Counted from the stretch's first letter, positions 18,676 to 26,743 are shown. The stretch: DNA of 64,000 bases from JAIBJN01 sp963784175 (GCA_963784175.1 CAWAQJ010000015.1:40279-104278), one strand, 5' to 3'. Made by a program: numbers and translations. Notes: generated by a model not told the origin, from the sequence alone.

Positions 18676-18735
18676 TTGACACCGCCCGGCCGACGGGCAG
18701 ATACTCGCGTTGTCTGACAGTCGGACAGTCGGTCA
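18676..18735 (+). promoter_or_regulatory. Promoter and three tandem GntR boxes of amidohydrolase 3
   Basis: TTGACA (18676-18681), an 18-base spacer and GATACT (18700-18705) are followed by three consecutive 8-base boxes: GTCTGACA (18712-18719), GTCGGACA (18720-18727) and GTCGGTCA (18728-18735). The third box reaches the ribosome binding site, so this promoter may be the most tightly repressed. Confidence 0.7.
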
Positions 18736-18751
18736 ATGGAGGTGGTGGGGA

Positions 18752-20491
18752 ATGCAGGCACTGCGCTTTGTCAGGCGCCGACCCCTGCTCACACTTGCCG
18801 CTGTCGCCCTCGTCGTGGCGACCGCAGTGGGAGCGACGGAGCTGTCGGTGAACAAGCAGGTTCGGCGCGCGAACGCGCCTGACCTGATCCTCTACAACGG
18901 GGCGATCACGACCCTCGACGCCAAGGGCTCGACCATGAAGGCGATGGCGATCCGGAACGGGAAGATCATCGCCATGGACGACCAGAACGGGCGCATCAAG
19001 GCGCTCGCCGACGAGGGCACGAAGGTCGTCAACCTGAACGGCCGCCGCGTCCTTCCAGGGCTCATCGACGGCACGCTCCACGGAATCCGGACGGGCTACC
19101 ACTGCTTCACCCGCACCGTCCGGCACGACACGACCTTCAAGCGGGCGGACGCGCTGGCCGAGTACACGCGGGTCGCGGCGCAGACGCCGCCGGGCAAGTG
19201 GGTCTGGACGACCAGCGGATCCTGGAACGTCGCCCAGCTCGACGTCCCGGGGATGTTCACGAAGGCGGAGCTCGACGCCCGCGCGCCGAACAACCCGGTC
19301 TTCGTCCAGGCCGTCGGCTTCAACGGCGTCCAGGTGAACACGGCAGGCCTGACCCGCCTCGGCCTCACGGCCGGCATGCCCGGCGTCGTGCTCGACGCGA
19401 GCGGGCAGCCGACCGGCCAGCTGACCGGCACCGCCAGCCAGGCCGCCTCGCGGTCGATCGGCGCCGAGCTCGGCCAGCTGACGACCGAGGAGCAGGCGGA
19501 CTGCCTCGAGGACTTCATGCGCGAGGCGAACCGTGTCGGCCTGACCGGCTGGGACGACCCGGGCGGGAACGACCCGTTCGACCCGAACGGCACCGGCATC
19601 ACGGTGCTCCGCGACCAGCACGGCTACCAGGCCGTCAACCTCCTGTACCGCCAGGGACGGATGACGACCAGGGTCACGTTCAACCTGAGCTGCTTCGGCC
19701 CCGACGCCGTGATCGGCGTCGAGTGCGTGAAACGGCACACGTTCAATGCGATCAGCCGGCTCGGGGACGACATGCTGCGCCTCAGCGGCATCGGCGAGGA
19801 CGTCCTCCAGGTCGGCCCCGACGGCGTCTACCCGGAGGAGGACTACCACGAGATCCTCGTCCACCTCGCCAAGAACGACTGGAAGTTCCAGCACCACGCC
19901 ACCGCCGAGGCGACGCAGCACTCGATGGTGGACATGTGGGAGGAGGTCAACGAGACCGAGGCGCAGATGGACGACCTCGGCTGGGTCATGCTGCACCCGG
20001 GCGAGGGGCCCGAGGATCCGAGCCAGGAGGTCCTCGACCAGCTGGCGAGCCTCGGAGCGGGGATCGTCCCGACGAACCCCGGCGGCCGGGGCGGCGGCAC
20101 CTCTCACCCGCCCTACAAGCGCATCTACTCGAGCGACGCCGAGAGCTGCCTCGGCACCGACGCGCTCAACGCCTCGACCTACTCGCCGTTCGTCAGCCTC
20201 TGGTACGTGCACAGCGGCAAGACGTACGTGCCGGGGCAGGCGGGCGTCGTGCCCGAGCAGCGGCTGACGCGCACCGAGGCACTCGAGATGGCGACGAAGA
20301 AGTGCGGCTGGTTCATGGAGCTCGAGGACAAGGTCGGCACGCTCGAGGTCGGCAAGTACGCCGACCTGATCGTCACGAGCAAGGACTACTTCAAGGTCCC
20401 CGTCGACGACATCCGCTCGCTCACGTCCGTGCTCACGGTCGTGGACGGCAAGGTCGTCTACGGCGACGCCGAGTTCGCGAGCCTGGACTAG
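18752..20491 (+). CDS. Exported amidohydrolase copy 3 (lacks first metal His)
   Basis: This 579-residue paralogue has an N-terminal signal peptide after RFVRRRP, the DLILYNGAITTLD opening and an intact C-terminal domain. The usual His-x-His of the first metal site (GHLHG in copies 1 and 2) reads GTLHG here, so the first His is Thr. The other ligand candidates appear kept: the His pair in QHHATAEA, the His in MLHPGEG and the Asp in GTDALN. It also has inserted segments around 290-350 (ECVKRHTFN) not seen in the other copies. It may use one metal, another ligand, or have a changed role. Start ATG 18752 has GGAGGTGG upstream. Confidence 0.85.
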   Translation: MQALRFVRRRPLLTLAAVALVVATAVGATELSVNKQVRRANAPDLILYNGAITTLDAKGSTMKAMAIRNGKIIAMDDQNGRIKALADEGTKVVNLNGRRVLPGLIDGTLHGIRTGYHCFTRTVRHDTTFKRADALAEYTRVAAQTPPGKWVWTTSGSWNVAQLDVPGMFTKAELDARAPNNPVFVQAVGFNGVQVNTAGLTRLGLTAGMPGVVLDASGQPTGQLTGTASQAASRSIGAELGQLTTEEQADCLEDFMREANRVGLTGWDDPGGNDPFDPNGTGITVLRDQHGYQAVNLLYRQGRMTTRVTFNLSCFGPDAVIGVECVKRHTFNAISRLGDDMLRLSGIGEDVLQVGPDGVYPEEDYHEILVHLAKNDWKFQHHATAEATQHSMVDMWEEVNETEAQMDDLGWVMLHPGEGPEDPSQEVLDQLASLGAGIVPTNPGGRGGGTSHPPYKRIYSSDAESCLGTDALNASTYSPFVSLWYVHSGKTYVPGQAGVVPEQRLTRTEALEMATKKCGWFMELEDKVGTLEVGKYADLIVTSKDYFKVPVDDIRSLTSVLTVVDGKVVYGDAEFASLD

Positions 20492-20505
20492 ATCGCAGGC
20501 AGGCA

Positions 20506-20542
20506 GGCGGCTCCCCCGGCCCCGGGCGCCGGGGGAGCCGCC
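20506..20542 (+). terminator. Hairpin terminator after amidohydrolase 3
   Basis: A 14-bp perfect stem (GGCGGCTCCCCCGG with CCGGGGGAGCCGCC) closes a 9-base GC-rich loop 14 bases after the stop codon. It ends the tandem amidohydrolase block. Confidence 0.8.
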
Positions 20543-20571
20543 CTCGACCGACCTTCTCGTACCCTTCCGCT

Positions 20572-20829
20572 GTGGCTGCGGTCGAGCATCGCTGTCCGGG
20601 CTGCGGGTCGCCCCCGAAGATCACCGTCGGCGCGCCCTATGTCGGCGTGGTCGGGTTCCTCTGGTGGAAGAAGCCGTTCGAGGAGCAGCTTTACCGCTGC
20701 GCCGAGGGCCACATCTACTCGGTGCACGTCAGCGGCGCGGAGACGACCGTCGAGCCGCACGACAGCGTCGAGGCCTGGCTCGAGGCGCGCACCGGCGGGG
20801 AAGCTCCCACCCGTCCGCCGGGGATCTAG
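20572..20829 (+). CDS. Small zinc-ribbon-like hypothetical protein
   Basis: This 85-residue protein starts at GTG 20572. It has CPGCG near residue 8 and a C-x-x-GH pair (RCAEGH) near residue 43, a spacing that could bind one zinc. Between them lies an aromatic segment (FLWWKKPFEEQ). I do not recognise a named family. It stands alone between the terminator of amidohydrolase 3 and a convergent gene whose stop overlaps its own by a few bases. Confidence 0.55.
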   Translation: MAAVEHRCPGCGSPPKITVGAPYVGVVGFLWWKKPFEEQLYRCAEGHIYSVHVSGAETTVEPHDSVEAWLEARTGGEAPTRPPGI

Positions 20830-21434
20830 AGCTTCCGCGGCGGGAGCTCGACCTCGAACGAGGTCCGCGCGACGTAACGGATCTCCGGGGGGCCGTCGAC
20901 CGCGAAGCCGAGCGCGAGCAGCGGCTCTGCCCTGACCGGGCCCACCGCCTCCCCGCGCTCCCAGCTCGCCTCGCCTCGCCGGACGCGAAACGCGCGCACC
21001 CCCGCCGCCTCGAAGATCCCCAGCTCGTGCGCGCCGAGCTCGCTCGGCTCGGCCGGGCCGCGGCGCTCGTAGGCGAGCGACACGCCGAAGCCGCCCGCAT
21101 CCACTCTTCCATCGCGCACACGCGCGCGCGCGAGACGCACCGGAAACCCGAGGAATGCGCCTCCCATCCCGAGCGTCGTGACGCGCAGCGCGAGGAAGAC
21201 GACGGCCGTCTCCTCGCCGTGGCGGGCGTAGACGCGCACGTTCACCTGCGAGAAGCGGGGAATCGGGAGCACGCCGAGGCGGCCGCCCTCCCATCGCAGC
21301 GCCGCGAGCGTGACGAGATGACGCCCGTCCACCGTGGCGGGCTCCAGCCCCGCAGGGAGTGTGTGCGCGACGCTTTCGGAGTCCGTCTCCCAGCTCGCGA
21401 GGACGAGGTCTCGGGCCCGGTGGCGGAGAAGCAC
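20826..21434 (-). CDS. DUF2071 (YqjF-like) protein
   Basis: This 202-residue protein opens with LLRHRARDLVLASWETDSES and continues with a PAGLEPATVDGRHLVTLAAL stretch, the pattern of the DUF2071/YqjF acetoacetate-decarboxylase-like fold. The GTG at 21434 is the only sensible start that keeps this opening; it lies 36 bases from the divergent recombinase start, so the two share a promoter region. The biochemical role of the family is not established. The C-terminus ends at the convergent stop of the zinc-ribbon gene. Confidence 0.65.
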   Translation of the reverse strand: MLLRHRARDLVLASWETDSESVAHTLPAGLEPATVDGRHLVTLAALRWEGGRLGVLPIPRFSQVNVRVYARHGEETAVVFLALRVTTLGMGGAFLGFPVRLARARVRDGRVDAGGFGVSLAYERRGPAEPSELGAHELGIFEAAGVRAFRVRRGEASWERGEAVGPVRAEPLLALGFAVDGPPEIRYVARTSFEVELPPRKL

Positions 21435-21470
21435 GGCAGGAAGCCTAGGCGCGAGGCGGAACTGCCTGTC

Positions 21471-22319
21471 GTGGACACAGGTGCCGCCATCGACAGCTTC
21501 CTGCGCAGCCAGTCGCTCTCCGACGCGACCCGGCGCGCCTACCGCCGCGACCTCGAGGAGCTCGCGAGCTGGCTTCGCCGCAACGGCCTCGGGCTCGAAT
21601 CGTTCGACGCACGCGCCTTCGCGCGCTACGCGGCGGAGCTCGGCGGCGATCGGCCCGGCCGCACCCCGCGCAAGCTCGCCCAGACCACCGTCGCGCGCAA
21701 GCTCGCCGCCGTTCGCTCGCTCGTGCGCGCGACCCGCGGCCCGGCCCACGTCCCCGATCTGGCGGTCTCCGGCCGGCGCCGGCGCCGCCTGCCGCACGCT
21801 CCCCGGCCGGCGGAGACCGACGCGATCCTGGCCGACGTGGAGCAGGAGGGCCCGCTCGGCTTGCGGAACAGGGCGCTCCTCGAGCTCGTCTACTCGGCCG
21901 GGCTCCGGACGCAGGAGGCCGTCGACCTGAAGCTGGCGGACGTCGACTTCGAGCAGGAGATCGTCCACGTGCACGGCAAGGGCGGCAAGGAACGGGTCGT
22001 TCCCCTGGGAGAAGAGGCGGCCTACCACCTGCGGCGCTATCTGGAAGATGGGCGCCCAGACCTGGCGCGGGGCGCGATCGACACGCTCTTCCTCTCCACG
22101 CGCGGGAAGCCGCTCGAGACCTCGACCCTCCGCAAGCTGCTGCCCAACCCCCACCGCCTCCGCCACGCCTTCGCCACACATCTCCTCGAGGGCGGCGCCG
22201 ACCTCCGGACGATCCAGGAGCTCCTCGGGCACTCGTCGCTCTCCACCACCCAGATCTACAGCCACGTCGACGCCAAGCGGCTCAGGAAGGTCTACGACCG
22301 TGCCCACCCGCGCGCCTGA
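21471..22319 (+). CDS. Tyrosine recombinase, XerC-like
   Basis: This 282-residue recombinase has an N-terminal SAM-like core-binding domain (about 1-95) and a catalytic domain. All active-site residues are visible: Arg in SAGLRTQE, Lys in HGKGGKERV, His-x-x-Arg in HRLRHAF, His in LLGHSS and the nucleophile Tyr in QIYSHV. The segment between STRGKPL and the HRLRHAF motif is shorter than in E. coli XerC. It starts with GTG at 21471 and its 3' end overlaps a second recombinase. Xer pairs resolve chromosome dimers at dif; no dif-like site was recognised here. It could be a housekeeping XerC or part of an old integrative element. Confidence 0.85.
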   Translation: MDTGAAIDSFLRSQSLSDATRRAYRRDLEELASWLRRNGLGLESFDARAFARYAAELGGDRPGRTPRKLAQTTVARKLAAVRSLVRATRGPAHVPDLAVSGRRRRRLPHAPRPAETDAILADVEQEGPLGLRNRALLELVYSAGLRTQEAVDLKLADVDFEQEIVHVHGKGGKERVVPLGEEAAYHLRRYLEDGRPDLARGAIDTLFLSTRGKPLETSTLRKLLPNPHRLRHAFATHLLEGGADLRTIQELLGHSSLSTTQIYSHVDAKRLRKVYDRAHPRA

Positions 22320-23268
22320 CACCAACGGCCATGTCCGGGGTCAGGCTCCGGACGTGCCCGATCCGGCCGTGGAAGGCTTTCTCGCCCTGCTCGCCGCGCG
22401 CCGGGCGCCACGAACGGTCGACGCGTACCGGCGCGACCTCGCCGACCTGGCGGGCTACCTGGGACGTACGCCGGCGACCGCAGGGCCGGACGACATCGAG
22501 GGCTGGCTCGCCGACCTGCGCGGGCGGGGCCAGGCGCCGAGCTCGATCGCGCGCCGTGCCGCCGCCGCCCGTACCTTCTACCGCCATCTGATCGCGCTCG
22601 GCCAGCGGAGCGACAACCCGGCCGCGGACGTCGACCTACCGCGGAGGCGGCAACGGCTTCCCCGCTCCCTCTCCCTCGGCGAGGTCGAGCGCCTGATCGA
22701 CGCGGCCAACGGCACGACCCCCCGCAGCGTGCGCGACCGGGCCCTCATCGAGCTCCTGTACGGGGGCGGCCTCCGCGTGAGCGAGGCGGTCGGCCTCGAG
22801 CGCGGCGGCGTCGACCTGGAGAACCGCACCGTCCGGTGCGTCGGGAAGGGAGACAAGGAGCGCGTCGTCCCGCTCGGAAGCGAGGCGGTGGAGGCACTGC
22901 GCCGCTATCTGAGCCGGGGCCGGCCCTACCTCGACAGGCGGCATCGTCCAGAGCTCTTCCTCAATGCACAGGGCGGCGCCCTCACGCGCGCCGGGGCATT
23001 TCTCATCGTCCGCCGGCTCGCGGCGAAGGCAGGGCTCGACCCGGAGCGCATCCACCCGCACCTGCTCCGGCACTCGTTCGCCACCCACCTGCTCGAGGGC
23101 GGAGCCGACCTGCGCAGCGTGCAGGAGATGCTCGGGCACGCTGACCTCGGCACGACCGAGATCTACACGCATGTTTCGGATCGGCGCCGGCGCGATATCT
23201 ACTTCAAGGCGCACCCGCATGCGCGTCGTGCACGGACGCGGAGCGATCTTGGAGAGCCTGAACCCTGA
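22300..23268 (+). CDS. Tyrosine recombinase, XerD-like
   Basis: This 322-residue recombinase (304 if the in-frame GTG at 22354 is used) has a core-binding domain and a complete catalytic domain: Arg in GGGLRVSE, Lys in VGKGDKERV, His-x-x-Arg in HLLRHSF, His in LGHADL and Tyr in EIYTHV. The 22300 start lies inside the end of the upstream recombinase gene (20-base overlap), so both are made from one message. The two proteins share the ATHLLEGGADLR signature but differ elsewhere, as expected for a XerC/XerD pair acting as a heterotetramer. Confidence 0.85.
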   Translation: MPTRAPDTNGHVRGQAPDVPDPAVEGFLALLAARRAPRTVDAYRRDLADLAGYLGRTPATAGPDDIEGWLADLRGRGQAPSSIARRAAAARTFYRHLIALGQRSDNPAADVDLPRRRQRLPRSLSLGEVERLIDAANGTTPRSVRDRALIELLYGGGLRVSEAVGLERGGVDLENRTVRCVGKGDKERVVPLGSEAVEALRRYLSRGRPYLDRRHRPELFLNAQGGALTRAGAFLIVRRLAAKAGLDPERIHPHLLRHSFATHLLEGGADLRSVQEMLGHADLGTTEIYTHVSDRRRRDIYFKAHPHARRARTRSDLGEPEP

Positions 23269-23416
23269 CCTGATCGGCACGCTGACCCTCGGCGGAGGGC
23301 TGGGTGTGCTGCTCGCCATGTTGGCCCAGCGGTACGCGCTGCTCGAGCAGCGCCGGGAGAGGCGCTGCCCGGCCTGCGGCGTCATCCGGCGCCGCGGTTC
23401 TTGCAGCTGTAACTAG
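23249..23416 (+). CDS. Small membrane protein with Cys-rich tail
   Basis: From TTG 23249 (GGAG nine bases upstream) the product is 55 residues; from ATG 23219 it would be 65 with a 50-base overlap of the recombinase gene. It has one hydrophobic helix (GTLTLGGGLGVLLAML), a charged stretch, and a C-terminal CPACG...CSC arrangement that could bind one zinc. The family is not recognised. It follows the Xer genes on the same strand and may be cotranscribed. Confidence 0.5.
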   Translation: MESLNPDLIGTLTLGGGLGVLLAMLAQRYALLEQRRERRCPACGVIRRRGSCSCN

Positions 23417-23420
23417 CCGG

Positions 23421-23933
23421 CTAGGCGGGCGAGGCGACCTCGGCGACCTCGGTGAGGCGCCCGGTCCGGCAGTCGTAGACCCAGCCCGAGATCTCGAGCG
23501 AGCCGGGAAGATGCGGCGACTCGCGGATGGTGCTCAGGCTCGTCCGCACGCTCTCCTCGAGGTCGGAGAAGGGCTTGAAGTCGATGTCGGTGGCGTCGGA
23601 GCCCGCCTCCTCGCTGAGCTTCGAATGCAGCTGGTCGTTGCTGAACGTGAGCATCCCGCAGTCCGTGTGGGCGATCACCGCTACCTCCTGGGTTCCCAGG
23701 AGCCAGTGGGAGATGATCAGCGAGCGGACGGCGTCCTCGGTCACGAGCCCGCCGGCGTTCCGGATCACGTGCGCGTCGCCTTCCTCCAGCCCCAGGAACT
23801 TGGCGGGGTCGAGACGTGCGTCCATGCATGTCACGATGGCCAGCTGTCGCCCGGGCGGCATGGGCAGATCGCCCTTCCCGAACGTGTCCGAGTAGAGCTC
23901 GTTCGCAGCCTGCAGGATGTCGCGCTCCGGCAT
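23421..23933 (-). CDS. Beta-class carbonic anhydrase
   Basis: This 170-residue protein has the zinc-site motifs of beta-carbonic anhydrases: the Cys and the Asp-Arg dyad in TCMDARLD near residues 35-42, then His and Cys in HTDCGM near 88-93, with RNAGG near 58. It interconverts carbon dioxide and bicarbonate, feeding biotin carboxylases such as the one encoded at 36554-38326. Length and motif spacing fit the small mycobacterial type. An AAGGGGG ribosome site precedes ATG 23933, and a long inverted repeat lies just upstream. Confidence 0.9.
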   Translation of the reverse strand: MPERDILQAANELYSDTFGKGDLPMPPGRQLAIVTCMDARLDPAKFLGLEEGDAHVIRNAGGLVTEDAVRSLIISHWLLGTQEVAVIAHTDCGMLTFSNDQLHSKLSEEAGSDATDIDFKPFSDLEESVRTSLSTIRESPHLPGSLEISGWVYDCRTGRLTEVAEVASPA

Positions 23934-24505
23934 GGTTCCCCCTTGCTGTGCTTCAGTTTTTGAAGGAGATCGGCAGCTTTACAAACTGAAGCGACCCGCG
24001 TCAAGCGACTACGATCGCGCTCGCGCTCGGAGGCCTTCTTCTTGAGCCCACGGTGCACCGCGGCAGCCGCCGCGCGCAGATCCTTGTCCTCGTCGACCTC
24101 CGCCATGTGCGCGAGGAGCGTGATCGTGTCCGCCTGCGGCGAGCCGTTCTTCAGCGAGAGGACGGCGAGCCGGCGGACGGCCATGTTCGGGTCTTCGTTC
24201 GCGAGCGTGTGCAGGGTGCCGCGCACGGCGTTGATCAGGCCCGGGTGGTCGCGCGAGAGCAGCTCGAGGGAAAGGAGAGCAGAGCCGCGCGCCGCCGGGC
24301 TCGTGTCCTCGAGGCCGCGGCGAAGGAGCTCGGTCTTCTGGTTGAAGCGCAACTGGCCGATCGCCCGGTAGGCGAGCGCCCGCTCGCGGTAGTCCTTGCT
24401 GCGGGCGGCGGCCTCGAGGTCGTCGTCGACCGCGCGGCGGATGTCGGCGAGCGCCCGCTCGTCGGTCACCTCGGCGGCTCGGCCGACGGCCTCGGCGAGC
24501 GTCAC
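23831..24505 (-). CDS. HEAT-repeat protein with uncertain C-terminus
   Basis: The first ~165 residues are regular amphipathic helix pairs (for example RALAYRAIGQLRF, PAARGSALLSLELL, NMAVRRLAVLSLKN) typical of HEAT-like repeats, which act as protein-binding scaffolds. The start GTG overlaps the citrate synthase stop (GTGA), so it is in one operon with gltA. The last ~60 residues run through an AT-rich palindrome and 103 bases into the carbonic anhydrase gene and look like off-frame translation (Ser/Arg/Cys-rich). The true end is therefore probably near 23990-24010, with a frameshift or error before it. Confidence 0.6.
   Translation of the reverse strand: MTLAEAVGRAAEVTDERALADIRRAVDDDLEAAARSKDYRERALAYRAIGQLRFNQKTELLRRGLEDTSPAARGSALLSLELLSRDHPGLINAVRGTLHTLANEDPNMAVRRLAVLSLKNGSPQADTITLLAHMAEVDEDKDLRAAAAAVHRGLKKKASERERDRSRLTRVASVCKAADLLQKLKHSKGEPCRSATSCRLRTSSTRTRSGRAICPCRPGDSWPS
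23950..23992. promoter_or_regulatory. Long AT-rich inverted repeat upstream of the carbonic anhydrase gene
   Basis: Arms GCTTCAGTTT (23950-23959) and AAACTGAAGC (23983-23992) are perfect complements. With two mismatches the pairing extends to 16 bp around an 11-base centre. It lies 17-59 bases upstream of the carbonic anhydrase start in a locally AT-rich patch. It could be a regulator operator or a terminator hairpin for the upstream operon. Confidence 0.5.
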
Positions 24506-25578
24506 GCGAGCGTTCGGGCGGCGGGGCCGACGTAGGTCGCCGAAGGGCGGAAGAGCTTGCCCGTGCGCTTCTGCTCGAGAATGTGGGCCGACCAGCCGGC
24601 GACCCGCGAGCAGGCGAACATCGCCGGCGCGAGCGGCGGCGGGATCTCGGCGATGTCGAGCACGACGGCCGAGTAGTACTCGACGTTCGTGGCGAGCACG
24701 CGCTCGGGGTGGCGCTCCTGGAGCGCGGCGAGCGCGGCCTGCTCGAGCTCCTCGGCGACCTCGACGTACGGCGACCCGAGCTCCTGCGCGGTTCGCTTCA
24801 GGAGCCTCGAGCGCGGATCCTCGGCGCGGTAGACGCGGTGTCCGAAGCCCATGATCCGCTTCCCGCTCGCGAGGGCGTCCCGCACCCAGCCCTCGGCGTC
24901 GCCGTGAGCGGCGACCTCCTCGAGCATCGGCTTGACGTAGGCGGGCGCACCGCCGTGCAGCGGGCCGGAGAGCGCGCCGACGGCGGCCGAGAGCGAGGCT
25001 CCGCAGTCGGCCCCGGTCGAGGCGACGACCCGTCCGGTGAAGGTGGAGGCGTTCAGGCCGTGCTCGGCGGTGCAGATCCAGTACGTGTCGATCGCCTGGA
25101 CGTGGCGGGGGTCAGCTTCACCGCGCCAGCGCAGAAGGAACGTCTCGGCAGCGGTGGAGCCCTGGGCGACCACCTCGTCGGGGATGACGTCGTCCTTGCC
25201 GTCGGCGATGCGGGCCGAGCGGGCGACGATGGACATCATCTGCGCCGACAGCCGGCCGAGGTCCTTGCGGGCCTGCTCGTCGGAGATCTCGTTCAGCTTC
25301 CCGAGGTCCCACGCGCCGGCGATCCGCGCCGTCTCGGCCTGGAGGTCGGCAGGCGCGTCACCCGTCAGGGAAGCGGGCTCGTACGGCTCCGGATCGGGCA
25401 TCTTCGAGTCCAGGTCGTTGTCGACGAGCAGGCCCCAGACGTTCTCGTAGGGGTACCGGCCGACGAGATCCTCGATGTCGACCCCGCGGTAGCGGAGCGA
25501 CCCCCCTTCCCGGTCCGGCTCGGCGATCTCCGTCTCGACGGCGACGATGCCCTCGAGTCCTGGCTTGAAGTCGTTCAT
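24502..25578 (-). CDS. gltA: Citrate synthase
   Basis: This 358-residue protein is a short-form citrate synthase. The catalytic His residues are in TAEHGLNAST near residue 190 and MGFGHRVYR near 245, and the catalytic Asp follows in NVEYYSAVVLD near 300. It condenses acetyl-CoA and oxaloacetate (some relatives also use propionyl-CoA). ATG 25578 has GGAAGGAG just upstream and gives the normal N-terminus LEGIVAVETEI. It is divergent from icd across 73 bases and is cotranscribed with the HEAT-repeat gene. Confidence 0.92.
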   Translation of the reverse strand: MNDFKPGLEGIVAVETEIAEPDREGGSLRYRGVDIEDLVGRYPYENVWGLLVDNDLDSKMPDPEPYEPASLTGDAPADLQAETARIAGAWDLGKLNEISDEQARKDLGRLSAQMMSIVARSARIADGKDDVIPDEVVAQGSTAAETFLLRWRGEADPRHVQAIDTYWICTAEHGLNASTFTGRVVASTGADCGASLSAAVGALSGPLHGGAPAYVKPMLEEVAAHGDAEGWVRDALASGKRIMGFGHRVYRAEDPRSRLLKRTAQELGSPYVEVAEELEQAALAALQERHPERVLATNVEYYSAVVLDIAEIPPPLAPAMFACSRVAGWSAHILEQKRTGKLFRPSATYVGPAARTLA

Positions 25579-25651
25579 GGGCTCCTTCCCTGTCAGCGGC
25601 ACGGTATCGGACGGCTGCCCGCCTCTGCGCCCGTAGAATGGGCCGCGGCCG

Positions 25652-26743
25652 ATGGCACACAGAGTCACGCTCATCCCTGGCGACGGGACGGGGCCCGAGA
25701 TCGCCGAGGCGACGCGACGCGTCCTCGACGCGACCGGTGTCGACTTCGACTGGGACGTCCAGCAGGCGGGTGCGGACGTGATGGACTCCTACGGCGGAAA
25801 CCCGCTGCCCGACCACGTCCTCGAGTCGATCAAGAGCAACGGCGTCGCCATCAAGGGGCCGATCACGACCCCCGTCGGCACGGGGTTTCGCTCGGTCAAC
25901 GTCGCGCTGCGCAAGAGCCTCGATCTCTACGGCCAGGTGCGGCCGTGCAAGAGCTATCCGGGAGTCCGCTCGCGCTACGACACGGTCGACCTCGTGGTCA
26001 TCCGCGAGAACACGGAGGATCTCTACGCCGGCATCGAGCTGGAGGACGGGACCGACGAGGCGCTCGAGCTGATCGCGTGGCTCGAGCAGCACGGCCTGGG
26101 CCGGGTCCGCGAGGGCTCCGGGATCTCGGTGAAGCCGATCTCGGTTTCCGGCACGCGGCGCATCGTCGAGTTCGCCTTCGACTACGCGCGCAAGAACGGC
26201 CGCCGCAAGGTCACGGCCGTCCACAAGGCCAACATCATGAAGTTCACCGACGGGCTCTACCTCCGAGTGGCCCGGGAGGTCGCCGCCGAGAACGAGGACG
26301 TCGAGTTCGAGGACAAGATCGTCGACAACCTCTCGATGCAGCTCGTCCAGCGGCCCGAGGAGTACGACGTCCTCGTCTGCCCCAACCTCTACGGGGACAT
26401 CGTCTCGGACCTCTGCGCCGGCCTGGTCGGCGGGCTCGGGCTCGCCCCCGGGGGCAACTTCGGCACGCACGCCGCCGTGTTCGAGCCGACCCACGGCTCG
26501 GCGCCGAAGTACACGGGCCAGAACAAGGTGAACCCGATGGCGATGATGCTCTCCGGGGTGATGATGCTCCGCCACCTCGAGGAGCGCGACGCAGCCGAAC
26601 GGCTGGAGGGCGCGATCGCCGACGTCATCGCCGAGGGAGCGCAGGTCACGTACGACATGAAGCCGACCCGCGACGACCCGACCGCCGTCGGGACGAGCGA
26701 GGTTGCCGATGCAATTATCGACAGGATGGGAGTACGGGTTTGA
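25652..26743 (+). CDS. icd: NAD(P)-dependent isocitrate dehydrogenase family enzyme
   Basis: This 363-residue protein belongs to the isocitrate/isopropylmalate dehydrogenase family. The loop FRSVNVALRKSLDLYGQVRP has the Ser and Asn seen in isocitrate-type enzymes, IRENTEDLYAG is intact, and the metal-binding Asp region lies in CPNLYGDIVSDL near 250. Isopropylmalate and homoisocitrate dehydrogenases are close relatives, but the neighbouring gltA and mdh make the TCA role most likely. It overlaps mdh by four bases (TTGA), so the two are translated together. Confidence 0.88.
   Translation: MAHRVTLIPGDGTGPEIAEATRRVLDATGVDFDWDVQQAGADVMDSYGGNPLPDHVLESIKSNGVAIKGPITTPVGTGFRSVNVALRKSLDLYGQVRPCKSYPGVRSRYDTVDLVVIRENTEDLYAGIELEDGTDEALELIAWLEQHGLGRVREGSGISVKPISVSGTRRIVEFAFDYARKNGRRKVTAVHKANIMKFTDGLYLRVAREVAAENEDVEFEDKIVDNLSMQLVQRPEEYDVLVCPNLYGDIVSDLCAGLVGGLGLAPGGNFGTHAAVFEPTHGSAPKYTGQNKVNPMAMMLSGVMMLRHLEERDAAERLEGAIADVIAEGAQVTYDMKPTRDDPTAVGTSEVADAIIDRMGVRV

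Noticed and set aside
21471..23268. Integrase of a prophage or genomic island
   Set aside because: No attachment repeats, tRNA end or phage genes are visible, and base composition matches the surroundings.
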